NCBI RefSeq assembly: GCF_000165425.1
Contig: NW_001799650.1
Coordinates: forward strand, 200,108 to 264,107
Length of the DNA stretch: 64,000 bases
Direction: 5' to 3'
Source of the DNA: Paramecium tetraurelia
Lineage: Eukaryota; Ciliophora; Oligohymenophorea; Peniculida; Parameciidae
Part shown: positions 25,038 through 37,275 of the stretch, piece after piece
Position numbering within the stretch: the stretch's first letter is position 1
Layout of the letters: each line of letters begins with the position of its first letter
Notes under the pieces: model-generated
What the model was told of the DNA's origin: nothing
Seen by the model: only the letters and a program-made list of their open reading frames with translations
Databases searched by the model: none
Translations under genes and position numbers: made by a program

Positions 25038-25209
25038 CAAATTAATTATATTAATAATTAATATAGTATTTGTCGCATTCAAACATGCATTACAATATCC
25101 AGTCAATTATATTTGTACATATTAATAATAATTATTTTAATTGTTGCACTCTAATTACAGGCATAGTCTAAAATTGATAATTGACTTCAATAAGTTGGAA
25201 CAAGGCACT

Positions 25210-25860
25210 CAAAGGCGATATGCTGGCTAAGTTCCCAACCTATTCAGCAATAATAGATTATTGGACTCTTGTTCTCATGGTCAATTCTATAATCATATCA
25301 CGATTACTTAATTTGATATAGAGATCTTGACCACTAATACATTCTCTATGTAAGATTCTTTGATAGCTACATTTGATTAAGTACAAATTTCTAAAGATTG
25401 ATGATTAAATTCTAAATGATTTAATCATGATTGGAATCTAATAAGGGTAAAATTACTCTTAACCTATCCTCAATAATCTGGTTTCAAATACTTATGTTAT
25501 TAGGTAACATTTGTTACAAGAATATTTGAGTTTAATTAATGATCTGCATAGTATAATTTTTAGACACCTTCACAGAATAATTTCAATCGAAATGCTCTCT
25601 TCAAAAGTGTCCAAATATACTGAATAATATGTTAAATGCTATATTCTAATTTGTTTCTCAAATATTCTATTGTTCTCATTTCATGAATAATTAAGTACTT
25701 GCAACAATGGTTAAATTAATAGTACAAATCAAGATTATATGTTGTAGAATATGAGTTTATTAAGATTAAATGATATTGATCTAAGGAGTAACGCATTAAA
25801 AGAAATGAAAAATTTTTCATCCCTTTTGGGATATTTAATCAAACAATAATTAATTATCAA
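25210..25860 (-). other. coding-like stretch, exon structure unresolved
   Basis: Between the receptor gene and the large membrane-protein gene, the minus strand carries several protein-like pieces in different frames (MRYSLDQYHLILINSYS, FEESISIEIIL, DRLRVILPLLDSNHDQ, QKFVLNQMQLSKNLTQ, IDHENKSPIIYYC then TGA). Candidate introns of 21, 23, 24 and 30 nt join some of them, giving a protein of about 190 aa, but alternative joins are equally open. No family is recognised. The plus strand is also open for part of this stretch, which shows how weak open frames are as evidence here. Confidence 0.3.
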
Positions 25861-25880
25861 AATAAATGTTAATTATAATT

Positions 25881-28800
25881 TCAAATTTCTATTTAGGTAT
25901 TTATATAACCAATATTTTTCATTCTATATTTAATTAAAATATAAAAGCCTATTAGTTAAATTATAATTATGATAATTAATGAATAAATCCATCCACTTCT
26001 ACTAGTTTATAAATCGGGAAGTTAAAACGTTAAGTCGTACAATCCTGATGAAATTTCATTCAAACATGAAAGATTCACATTAACCGTATCTTTATGTTTC
26101 TTGAAATGGCATTTTAAATTTATAGTATTAATAGGATAAAAAATTATAGACCCATTTCGAAATGCAAGGCACGTAGCATTTTGATTTTCTTTGTTTGTGA
26201 TTAAAGCATATTCATAAGATATAGAGTTTAATGATCCCATCATCAAAATGGGCTCCTCCAATTTTTTCTTGAAAATTTGAGTTATATTATAAAATCCTAT
26301 AATATATGTATTTTCTTATTGAAATTATCGAATTAGAAAACCATTAGAATATGCGAAGTTTGGAATTTGCTATAAGTTGCCATAAGCTGGGATTGTGGCG
26401 ATAATCGATTCTAATTTGAGCAATTAGAACTTATTATTGGGTGTCAAATTAAAAACTACAAGCTACCCTAAACCTTCATTATTAGTGATTATCAAGAAGG
26501 CTTAGTTGTAAATTATGTACAATATCTAAATTTAAATAGCTCAAACAGTGTAATGTGATTTCCACATTAATTAATGAATGCCCCAAAATTCAATCAAGTT
26601 ATTTCGAAATTTGAATAATTGGTAATTTACAATACCTTCTTAAACGTAAAAAATAATCCCTAAATTTTCTAAATTGATATCTATACTAGAATTGAATAGA
26701 GCTATTGAAATATCTTGGTAACTCTTATACCCAATTTATTGTATGCTGCCGCTTGTTGAATTGAATAAATATACTTAATAATCTAATTAATTCAAAGAAC
26801 CTAAGATAAAATTCAGGGTTAGCAAATTAATAATTTTTGATATATTGGTAAATCTATTAGGAATCAAAGATATATTTTTATCAATAACTTCTCCTAATTA
26901 GTCAAAAGTAATGCTTAACCAATATTAAGCGGTTTAGTTTTCACAAATAGAAGACAAAGTATAATTGAAGGATGTCGATTTCAAGCAATAAGAAAACTTA
27001 AAATACTAATAATCGAAAGAGTAAAGGAATTATTTTTTCTAATTTATTATTTAGATTTCTTTGTTATTTTATAAAACAAAAAATGAGTTATTTATTGCAG
27101 TAACTAATTTGAAGTCGAGGATGTTAGGTTCACTGCTATAATTACTAAAATTTGTAAATTTACAAAGATTATTTGAAAAATATTAAACCCTAGAATTATC
27201 TTAATTATCGGAGAATTTATAAAGACTTACTTACCTATCAAGTATTATATCCATAGGTATTGTGAAGGTTCTTTCATTCAAATTTAAATCTGACTTAGAT
27301 AAATTTAGGGTTTTAACTGTTACTGGTTAAAAGTATGTGAAATTCGATAAGTAAGTCTAGCTTTAATTCGGAGTATATTATAAAGCAGTTTCATTTAATA
27401 AAGAGGTAACAGAATAATTAAAAGTAACCAATGGGTATGAGCGTTCAAAGTTTAGAGATTAATTTACTTAAAGTTCAATTTTAAGTCGAATTGATAATGA
27501 AGAGATCTTGTTTTCATAAAATATTAAGGATTATATTTAACGTTCTCCAGTTGTTCCAACTGTACATATCAATTTGGATGATAATTCTATTTAGTAATAT
27601 AAACTCGTATGTTCTGGAAGGTAAGGGTTATATGCCATTACAGTGTAATTTGCAAATTAAACATAAAAAAACAAATTATCTGATAGTATTTATATCTGAT
27701 TATCGTAATGCACACTCATCATATTTTTAACAAAAAAGGGTTTTAAATAATTTTGGATATTCCAAACTTAGAAACAAAGATGAAACCCAGAATTGCACAA
27801 ATAGGACAAAACTAATTATTGATTAACAATGTTTATTTATTTAATTTTGAAGGTTAAATTGATGATTGAAATTGGTAGAGGTTGATTATTCTAACTAATA
27901 GTAAGAATTATGACATTCTTGATATTATTGATAAATAAAAATGAAGATAATGATATAGTATTTGCAGTAATTTAAATTGGAGTAAAATGCAAGTCATCTA
28001 AATTAAATAATTTACGAATCAAATCTTAGTCAATTATTACTAGACCAGTAAAATTCAAAGACATGATTTAAATTTCTCTGTTTCTAAAAAGTGTTATCAA
28101 GCAATTATATGTAATTAAAAATTAAGAAAAATGTTATTTAAATCTATACTCTCTATACTCTTAAAATGGATTTGAATATATTTAATATAGATAGACGGTG
28201 TTCTTATCTCCTAGTCCTATTATTAATGTTTCATATATGTTATAAGGAACTTGTAATGACTAAGCCTATTTCGTAATATTTATTAATGTAATAGGTTTAA
28301 ATATTTAATTCTTGATTTTGATATAAATTTATATTTATTTTTTGGCGATTCCAATAAAGTAGAGGTTATGTGGATCACCTTTTTTGGTTGTATATTTTAT
28401 TTATAATAATTAAGCCAAGGAAAATTATTGATTTGTAAATTCGAAAATTTCTTAAAATGTATTATCTTGATATATTACATAAATATTTGTATCATTCTTA
28501 TTTAAAATCGTAATAGAAATCTAAACGCTACACATTTTGTTAAAGCCCAGATCTAAGAATGAAGCATAAATTGTAATATCATATGTATTGGTTTAAACTT
28601 ATTAATCTGTTAAATTAATTTATAACGAGGGTATTACTAATTAATAAACAATAATTTATTTGTCAAATTCAAATAGGTAGTTATTGAATGGATTGAAATA
28701 TATTTAAGAATTATGTTGATTGATTTCAGTTTACGCAATAGCCCATTAATTATACTCTTGCTAATACAATTTTAGGTAGCCTTATAATTAAAATAAGACA

Positions 28801-29774
28801 AATTCATCATTCATAAAAATTTAAATGGGTTATTACTCCAAATAATATGAAAGCATTGTGTAATAATCTAATTAATTCTAGCATCCATATAAATGCTAAT
28901 AATCTTCAGACCTATTTTTTTCTGAATCTTATTGTAAAATAAATATTTAATCACATTCAGATAAAGCTTAATAGTCATAATAGACATGAAAATAATTTAA
29001 GGTAATTTATGAAGTGGAATTATGTTATGAAGTTTCTTCAAAAGTAAAATTCTAATTTATGATAAATTATTATAAAGTTTATCTACTTAGGATATATATA
29101 TAAGGGTTTATTCTTAAAGGAATACTAATTTATATGAATTAATTTTAGTAAGAAGTTAAATTTATAAGCTGAGATGAAAATTAGCGTCAGAATAGATGAA
29201 TTCATAATATTGGGAATAAATAATGAAAGCTTTTGATTCATTATAAATTCCTTGAATTTCTGATGAAATTGGCTTTTCTGCTTAAATTGAATAAACTATG
29301 TTAAAGCTGGTATTCATTAATTGTAATAAATACAATTGTTTTCCATCATAACAATCAAGTAAGACTTCAAGATCAGCAAACAAAAGGATATTATTGCATT
29401 AATAACGGTCCTCAATGGTAACTATTTAACCATACTAATTCAAAGTCAAATTGTTCCATTCATAAAGAAGTACTTGATTTTCTGTTGTTATTGTTGCAAA
29501 GTGAGTTTAATTGGAGGATACTGATATAAATTCTACGATTATAGTTTTTATAGATACCATATCCTTCTATTTGTGTTATTTTGTTGAAACCATTTGCTAT
29601 TTTAACATTTGGTATGATGGGTTCATAATGATAAAAATAACTATCTCCCCAAAATAAGTCTCTCATAGAATATTCTAAATACTCTCCATTAGTTGGATAC
29701 AAACTAATGTGTTCAAATTCCTCTTCTACCAATAGACAACTTTAAACAAGAAATATCAAAGTAATAAATATCAT
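25881..29774 (-). CDS. large type I membrane glycoprotein, unknown function
   Basis: Encodes 1270 aa. It starts with a signal peptide (MIFITLIFLVQSCLL), followed by about 1200 residues of beta-rich ectodomain with very many N-x-S/T sites (NLTLNQY, NYTVMA, NETALQ, NFSNYSS, NNSFFV), and ends with one transmembrane helix (GWIYSLIIIIIIQLIGFYI) and a short basic tail. Three introns (25 nt near 29.55 kb, 35 nt near 29.06 kb and 21 nt near 26.54 kb) make the frame exact. Most of the length is one uninterrupted exon of over 2.4 kb without TGA, strong evidence for selection. I recognise no domain; a surface or sorting receptor role is only a guess. Confidence 0.78.
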
Positions 29775-30065
29775 TTTTTTACTATTATTAAAATTAATAA
29801 ACAAAATTTCAGGTATGACTCAAAATCCAAAATTTATTAAGGGATTTAACATTATGTCATTCTTAATCATATTACACAAATTGAAGTATATTGTTAAGTT
29901 GAAATAAATTTATTGCGCTTAATAATAGCTTATAGTCTGGCAATAGTTTGTTTAACCAAGCCTTATAGTTTAAATTTTAAGGACTTTATAAGCATTTATT
30001 AAATTATATACAATAATTTAAGAATTAAATACTAACTGATTACAATATATATATAATTTAAATAA

Positions 30066-31327
30066 ATGTATTACACTCCATCTAGACCTGCTGAAAATGA
30101 TAAGCAACCTACTCGTCATTAAAGGCCTCCAGGTTAAAACCCTCAATATCTTCAAAAATTACCTGAAGATCCTCGCAGAGTTGATGATTATCATGGGCAT
30201 CCTCAAGAACGTCCCCCTCCTCAATAAAGGCCTCCATATTAGGAACAAGGTCCAGATAGAGGCCCTCTACCTCAAAGACACCAAGATCACCCTTAAGATA
30301 GACCATAACCTCCATATGGGAACCTACCCAGAGGATTTGAACGACCACCTCCTGGTTTCAATCCGTAATTCCCTCCTCCACCTCCTGACAGATTCAATAA
30401 TGCTCACTATGACCCTTCCTATGATGATGATCGCTATTATAGACCAATATCAGCTCCTTATGGTAGCCCATATGGACCAAGGTAACAACCATATGGAGAA
30501 CCATCCCCTTAAGGTTTGAGAGGGCCTGCAAGAGCATATGACCCAAGAAGGGTTGGACCACCTCAAGATTTTAGAGGTCCTCCTCCTGATTATCGAGGAT
30601 TACCTCCACCTGATTTCCGTGATGTTCCTCCTGAGTTCAGAGGACTACCTCCACCTGAATATAGAAGAGTGCCACCTTAAAGTTATTAAGGAGGAGAGTA
30701 CAGAAGAGGAATGCCAGAACCAATGGGATATCGCGGCCGTATTACCAAGTCGAGATGTTGCATCTAGAGGTCCAGATTATAGAGGATTGCCTCCTCCTCC
30801 AGATTTTCGAGGAGGACCACCACCTGATTATAGAGGATTACCTCCTCCTTCTGATTTCAGAGGTGGACCACCACCTGATTTTAGAAAACCTCCTCCTGAT
30901 TATAGAGGAATGCCCCCACCTCCTGATTATAGAGGAATGCCTCCTCCACCTCCTGATTATAGAGGAATGCCACCTCCTCCTCCACCTGATTATAGAGGAA
31001 TGCCTCCTCCAAATTACAGGGGGCCTCCTCCTGAATATGGCAGAGGAATGGATCCAAGGGGATTACCACCTTAAGAATTAAGAGGATTGCCACCTCCAGG
31101 TGACTATAGAAGAGCGCCTGGATATCCTCAGAGAGGAGCTCCTTCCAATGAGTTTTATAGAGGGGAACATCCTCCTTAGTATCAAAGAGGAGGAGATTAA
31201 GTTTACAGGGGAGGACCTGGTGGAAGAGACTTTGAACCAAGACGACCTTTGTCACCATAAGCACAAAGAAGAGATCACGGATACAACGAGTTTAGTTCAC
31301 CATAACAAAGAATTAAGCAAGCCTTGA
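30066..31327 (+). CDS. proline/glycine/arginine/tyrosine-rich repeat protein
   Basis: Encodes about 400 aa. After a polar Pro/Gln-rich half (PAENDKQPTRHQRPPG) comes a run of degenerate tandem units of the form P-D-Y/F-R-G-x-P-P-P. A 31-nt intron (30739-30769) joins GYRGR to PDYRGLPPPP precisely within the repeat frame, and a 28-nt intron near the 3' end leads to a stop at DKP-TGA; the total is exactly 401 codons. The low complexity and RG/RGG-like spacing suggest an RNA-associated or phase-separating protein, but a structural or secreted role is possible. There is no signal peptide. Confidence 0.68.
30575..31075 (+). repeat. tandem coding repeat, PDYRGxPPP units
   Basis: About fifteen imperfect units of 21-33 bases lie in tandem inside the proline-rich gene. 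Each reads roughly cct-cct-gat-tat-aga-gga with a variable number of cct/cca codons; the units DYRGMPPP in the last third are most alike and differ mainly in Pro number (3, 4, 5, 6). This suggests recent slippage or unequal exchange at that end. The GC content is visibly higher than in the flanks. Confidence 0.8.
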
Positions 31328-31586
31328 ATATTATATTAAAATCTATATATTATACTTTGTTTAGTCGTGATTATGAAGTGTTAATTAGGTAGAATAATTA
31401 AATTGATAAAATAATAATAAAAAGAGAGTAGAGATGCAAGAGAGTAAGAAGAGGAGGGTTGAAAGTGGAGGAGAGTAAGTTGTAGAGAGATGCAGGGGAG
31501 GTGGAGAAATATTTAATTATATAATAATATAGTTTTAAAATGAGTATAAATGAAGAGTTCGATCCGTTTTTAAATTAATATTAAAA

Positions 31587-32772
31587 ATGTAAAAAATAGC
31601 TCTCTTAGCTTTGGTTCTTGCTGTGACCGCTGCCAAGTTCGTTGACACCCACACAACTTTGGCTTAAATCAACTCTGACCCATTCGGCCACGTTGTATTG
31701 AGTGCCATAAAAGCCCATCTTTAAGCCTCAACCCCAGCCAATGAAGTTAATATGTTATTGAATGGTGTTGGTGCAGGACTCGTCTAAGACTAGAACGACC
31801 ATGATCATGCTTTTGAACTTGACACCACAACAAACAACAGAGTTGATTCTATTTAATTAATCTTTAGATCGTTGAAGATTTGGAAAAGGAAATTTTGTAT
31901 CACCAAAACCAAATTGCCTCAAAATACCTAATTGAGAGATGACACAATCGAAGCACTCGCTGTATCTGAAGAAGATATCAGAGTCACAATTTCAGATATT
32001 GCCAACAACGAAGCTACTTATGCAAGAGAAGAAGCCACAAGAAACTAATAACACGAAACATTTGTATCAAAAGTTGCTGCTATCGATGATGTGATTGATG
32101 CTATTGATGAAGCCGCTAAATTGATCCAACATTTGAGCCTTGGAGCCTCATTTGCTTAATTGAAGAGCAAATACGATACACTCCACAAGAAACTTTCAGA
32201 CAACACATCCCACACTGCATTGTTGCAAGTATGATTGATCACCCTACTTTAAATAGCCAGTCATCACTGCTCTTACTGAATTGGCTACCCACGGAGTTAA
32301 CTAAAAGGCATTGACCAAGATTGCTTAACTCTTGAGCGAAATCAGATAATAATTAGTCTCAGAAAAAGCTGCCAAGACTGTATTCATTCAAATTTAATAT
32401 TTAAGGATGTTGAGGATAGATAAGCTGCTCACTGGGCTGAATTCTCTGTCCATTTGAGCAATGAACACACCAGATTGGTTGAAAGAAAAGCTTAATTGGA
32501 AGTCTAAATCTAAGAATAAAAGGACACTATCGAAGATGCTTAATCATGGATCGAATTCCATACTCTTGAATTAGAAAACAGTGAAGAGAGACTTGCTGGA
32601 TAATAAGCATGGTATGCAGTCTAATCAGAAATCTATGAAACCTAAACCGCTGAAAGGTATCCCATCATTCTAGTTTATTAGAACTGCCTAATAAGAAATT
32701 GTTGACAGACTCTAAGAGCACATCAGCGAGAAGTTATCCACCACTGCTCAATTCATTGCCAGCAGAAATTGA
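31587..32772 (+). CDS. trichocyst matrix protein (TMP) family, secretory
   Basis: Encodes about 346 aa beginning MQKIALLALVLAVTAA, a signal peptide whose second codon is TAA (Gln). The body is helical and Ala/Glu/Gln-rich (SEEDIRVTISDIANNEA, DIYETQTAE-like stretches), with codon bias to C-ending codons as in the TMP at 19.5 kb. Introns fit at 31842-31867, 32229-32256, 32380-32405 and 32657-32681. To keep frame one more is needed at 31897-31936 (40 nt), longer than any other intron in the window; the alternative is a one-base indel there. Without it the local sequence (LEKEILYHQNQIASK) also looks like TMP coding, so this point is ambiguous. Confidence 0.8.
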
Positions 32773-32810
32773 TTTGATTATCAATACATCAATAAATAAT
32801 TGGATAACAT

Positions 32811-33745
32811 ATGACAACTTAAATCCTCCACCTCTATATCTTATCCAAATTATAAAGACTTCTTTGTTAATTAGGGATTCTCCTCTTAGAAACTATATTC
32901 TAAGGAAGTCATTCTAAATAACCGAATTCCTTCTCAATTAAAATCTCTTTTCATTTACAATTAATGATCTTTGCATAATCTTCAGGCTGAAAGTAAGAAG
33001 AGATACAATGATAGATATTTATGAAAAAGTAAGGATGTATAGATAAGTCAATTAAAACTGAAATTGAATATTAAGGGATATAAATTGGAGATGCTGTTAT
33101 CAATACTGTCTCCAACATATCAAAATCTCTCTACAAATATTCAAATTCTGGATTATGAAGAAAAATTAGGTAACATTTTTCTGGAACCAAAAGATAATCA
33201 CATCATTTTTACTTCTAACAAGGAGATGCTAAACATTTATAAATACGTATTCTAAGCTTAGAAATAAACGACAATTATCGTTCTTTCTAATTAAAATTTA
33301 ATTTAGTGTAGTAATTCTATATTGAAATTGATTAGCTATTAGCATCAAAACTAATTAAAATAAATATCTTGTTTAAGAATGCTTCCTATCATGGATGTAT
33401 AAAATAGTTTGATCTATTTACATAATGTATTTAACTTATATCCAATAAATTTCTATTATAGTGACTTCAAACAGTAAAATCAATAATTATTTTATAAATT
33501 AGAACAATAATAAACCTACTCACATATATCAAAATTATCCAAAAGTGGAATAGAGTGTGATGTTAAGATATTTTAAAGAACACAATCCATATGATTCTAA
33601 ATTTTACTAATAAGAATATCAATATTTTTAATAGGTTTTATAGCATTTAGAACTGTTTCAAAAATATTTAGAGGAATCTAATCTATTTTTGAAATTTAGA
33701 ACTGCTCTTAAACTAAATACTTTAAACCAAGAATTAATAAATTGA
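32811..33745 (+). CDS. unrecognised protein, partly resolved
   Basis: Protein-like exons follow the TMP gene on the same strand. Frame pieces are LYLIQIIKTSLLIRDSPLRN, LCIIFRLKVRRDTMIDIYEK, then after a 29-nt intron near 33.05 kb GYKLEMLLSILSPTYQNL and LDYEEKLGNIFLEPKDN, and a last exon (YFKEHNPYDSKFYQQEYQ ... LNTLNQELIN, TGA). The joint before the last exon and the true start are not settled; the ATG given is only the first candidate. No domain is recognised. Confidence 0.4.
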
Positions 33746-34527
33746 AGAATCATAAACAAAAATATTTAATTTCAGTTGTTGATTTTAACAATGAAATTCC
33801 TTATTATACTAATTATATACAGTATATATTTTTGAAGCCTGGATTTGAAATTATTTAGAAAGTATATTGTTGCAATGTCCTTTCCATTTTTTAACTAATT
33901 TCTTGATATTAACCATTTCTCAACACTTAAATATAAGAATTAATTATTTTTTTACACCTTAAAGTTTGGTAAAGGATTACTTTATAATATGTATTAAATT
34001 AAATCATTGTATATTACTAAAGTACACCTTTTAATAAATAAATAACATTCTTTGAATGAGTTAGTAAAGTATTATATAAGCTAAAAAATCTATGCTTTCA
34101 TCCTATTAAATTTAGTTTATATGGTTATTCCTATATTTAATTAATCTAAAATTAATTGAATTTTCGAAAAGAGTTATTTCATTATAAATTAATTTATAAG
34201 GGAGTAGTAGATATTGAGATAATTTGGATTGGAATAAATTATGATAGAATACTTTATTTATTAAAATCAATATATCGAAATAGAGGTTATAATTTAAATA
34301 TTAAAATTTAAAGAACTTATTAGTGCACTTTCTAAATGATAAACGATATCCTTTGGATCAAATAATTGTGATTCGTGGATTTGAAAATAATTTTACTCAT
34401 GATAGGTTGTTTAAAATGAGATTTTTCATGTTAAGTTGGTCTATTTGAATTTTATGGTTAATACCTGCATAATAATTATAAGGGTTTTAACTATTTACAT
34501 TGATTAAACAATATTTATATTATTCTA
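33746..34527. other. AT-rich intergenic stretch
   Basis: About 0.8 kb of very AT-rich DNA with no frame that I would call a gene. A short signal-peptide-like start (MKFLIILIIYSIYF) occurs near 33,792 but runs into TGA at once, so it may be a remnant or chance. The 3' end presumably holds the promoter of the TBC-like gene. Confidence 0.4.
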
Positions 34528-37198
34528 ATGCATAATTAATAATTTTGTGAAGGTAGGAAGATAGACTTGGGGTGGTTGACAGATGCAAAGAATGATTATC
34601 AGTCTCTTCTAATCAAATCATTTCGATAGTAGTTTAAGGAGGAATACTAGAATATAGCAAATAAGGAACTGATTACAGATGAGATGATTATGAGCCTTTG
34701 TTTGAGTGTTGATTAGAAGAAGGAGGAATTGGTTATGTAGAAGAAGAGCAGTGTAACGGGTGGTTATTTGGATAGATTAGTGAGATTTGACAAGCATGTC
34801 CTTTAACAACTCAAGGATCATAAGCCGGTCAAATCATTTCCTCTGTATCAAAAAGTTTACGTTGAAACCAAAGCAGCTGATTAAAAGACGTGGTTCAACA
34901 AAAATGGTGATATGGCAAGGCTACTTTTGGAATTTGAGAAAGGACACTCAGGTGTATACATATATAGAAAGGATAAAAACCAAGCTATTAAATGGTAAAG
35001 ATACTTGATAATTGAAAAATTATTATAAGTGAGACCGACATTGGTGGAGAGGTGTTTCCAATATTGCTATAAGGAATATGAAGATAAATTTACAGTAACT
35101 TGGACATTAAAGTACGCTTAACTAATTGGAACTTATACAACATAGATGAATCAATTGAAAAAGTAAAAAGCTAAATTAGATGAAAACTTTTTGATTTCAT
35201 TGGACAGATAAGTCATGAATTATCATATCAAAAAGTGGTAGGCAAAGAGTGATAAATAATATAAAGATGAATAGGATTACAAGGAGAAATTAAAGTAATT
35301 GTCATTAAAGGAGTAAGAATTATTGAAGGCTACGGAGCAATAGAGAGAGTTGGAAAGATTGGCAAAAGAAAAGAGGAGACTAGAACTATTACAATAGATG
35401 GTCACGCATCTAAAACCTAAGAATTAAGATGTCAAGCGATTTTATAGGTATTGGTTGGATAGAGCAATCCACATTCAGCAAAACAATCCAATGAAATTTA
35501 GTATATCATTTGTCAGCATGTACATGCAAAGCAATACGTAGTTGATAAGACCTTAATTAGAAGTAAGATTTGTGTCTGAAGTATCTTAATAAACAAATTA
35601 TTATTTTAGAGAACAGAAAACACTCGAGACATAGAAAACTCAAAACTATTAGATGGTTTACAATATCATATTGAGTAAAATCCTTATTGCATTAAGCGGT
35701 TGTTCACTTAAATGAGTCAATAAAGAAGAAGAGACTTCACAACTTGGATTTTCAAAGATGGATTACTTGGAGCAAGTGGAAACACATCAATCACAATTGA
35801 GAATTTTGGTTACAAAGATTATCTTGACCTTTAAGTTATAGACACCATCAGTACTTATTTATTATTATTTAATAAGAGACCAATACAGCTTCTAAGGTTC
35901 TTAGAATATAACTATAGGATATGTTTCAATTTTTGCATGAAGGCAGATCATTTTGGGTGCAGTTGGAATTTGGACCTTCAAAGATCTTTGTGGAAATAGA
36001 TGTATTGGAACAATCAAATTTAGATCCTATTTTTTTAGATAGATTGAAGTTCATAGAATTGAATGATATTCTCAGAAAAATAGTTGTAAAGATAATCGAC
36101 CAAAGAACTCCGGTAATAATTATTTATCAAATTATCTAAGATTCCAATTGTTGAAACTGTGAGATTTAGTCTTGAAATTAATAAATATAGCAAAGAAATT
36201 CAAAACCTATATTAAAGATTTTATATCGAAAACATTTGCTTATAGCCTCAATGCATACCTACAGCTTGGTTTTCAACGTTGGATGGAATTGAAAGAGTGG
36301 TTAAACCTATCGTGGATATACTCAAGAGAAATTTCTAAGAATTCAAGGATAGTAGTGAAAATGTGCAAGTTTATCAAAAATTAAAATCAATTCCAAATTT
36401 GAACCTACCTTTGGAGAAGGATGTTAATGATTTTATTAGTAAATTGCCTGTTAATTAAGCAAATTAACATAAATAATTTCATGGCATGTTGATGACATTC
36501 TTAATTTATTGCAATCTCAGAGGAATCTAATTGAATGTTCAAATGCTGAATAGTCTATTTACAATCGCAAGTAAATTTATATGCATAACTCACTGTCACT
36601 TTTTCTATAAGTTATCAAATCCTGTGTTTGGTAATAAATTTGATTCTGAAGCTTAAGCCTTTTGGCTTTTTGTCTCTTTCTTGGATCTGATGAAGAATAT
36701 TCACTTCCCATTAACCAAAGAAGATTAGGTATTTAGTCCTTAAGAAACAGTCATTTAATATTTGGAGTTCCAACATATGAATCTGATCAAGCATTGCAAA
36801 GTTTATGACATTGCTATTGATAATTTCATGTATGAAACTCTTTGTTGCCTATACACTAATATCGTTTAATCTCTGCCCTTGTATAATATTTGGAGTTTAA
36901 TCATAAGAAAGATGTCTACAAATAAGAATGTCTATCTAATAGTGCTAATCGTATTAATTGAGGAATTAGGAGATAAATTGCTTATATGTTAAAATACAGA
37001 GGATTTTAAAAATGCCATCTGCTTGCAAGGTAATAAAATCATTAATATCACTTAGCCTAACTAATGGATATCCTCCAATTGGAAGCAGCTTACTCAAATT
37101 GTGAATCAACTTTGAATAGAATTATAAATTCTGAACATTCCATATAGTAATCGATTGAACACTCCAATATCCATGGCCCATTAATATAGGACCAATGA
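34528..37198 (+). CDS. coiled-coil protein with C-terminal TBC (Rab-GAP)-like domain
   Basis: Encodes 853 aa with four introns (29, 26, 28 and 26 nt; the last near 37.03 kb), summing to an exact frame. Residues about 180-330 are a charged coiled coil (EKLKQLSLKEQELLKATEQ). The last 300 residues resemble a TBC domain: QFHGMLMTFLIYCNLRG, AQAFWLFVSFLDLMKN, YLEFQHMNLIKHCKVYD, CLYTNIVQSLPLYNIWSL. The catalytic IxxDxxR arginine finger is not visible, so GAP activity is doubtful. TBC proteins act on Rab GTPases in membrane traffic or ciliary transport. The start ATG is followed by an in-frame stretch with normal composition. Confidence 0.55.
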
Positions 37199-37275
37199 TT
37201 TATAAATATAATTTTGTAATTAAATCATATTAAAATATTATATTTTTAATACTCTCATATAATGTATAAAATTAA

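Noticed and set aside
30538-31074. An alternative long frame over the proline-rich repeats on the plus strand (Leu/Ile/Glu-rich reading) and an overlapping minus-strand frame
   Set aside because: They are shifted readings of the same tandem repeat. The PDYRG frame has regular composition on both sides of a 31-nt intron and ends properly.
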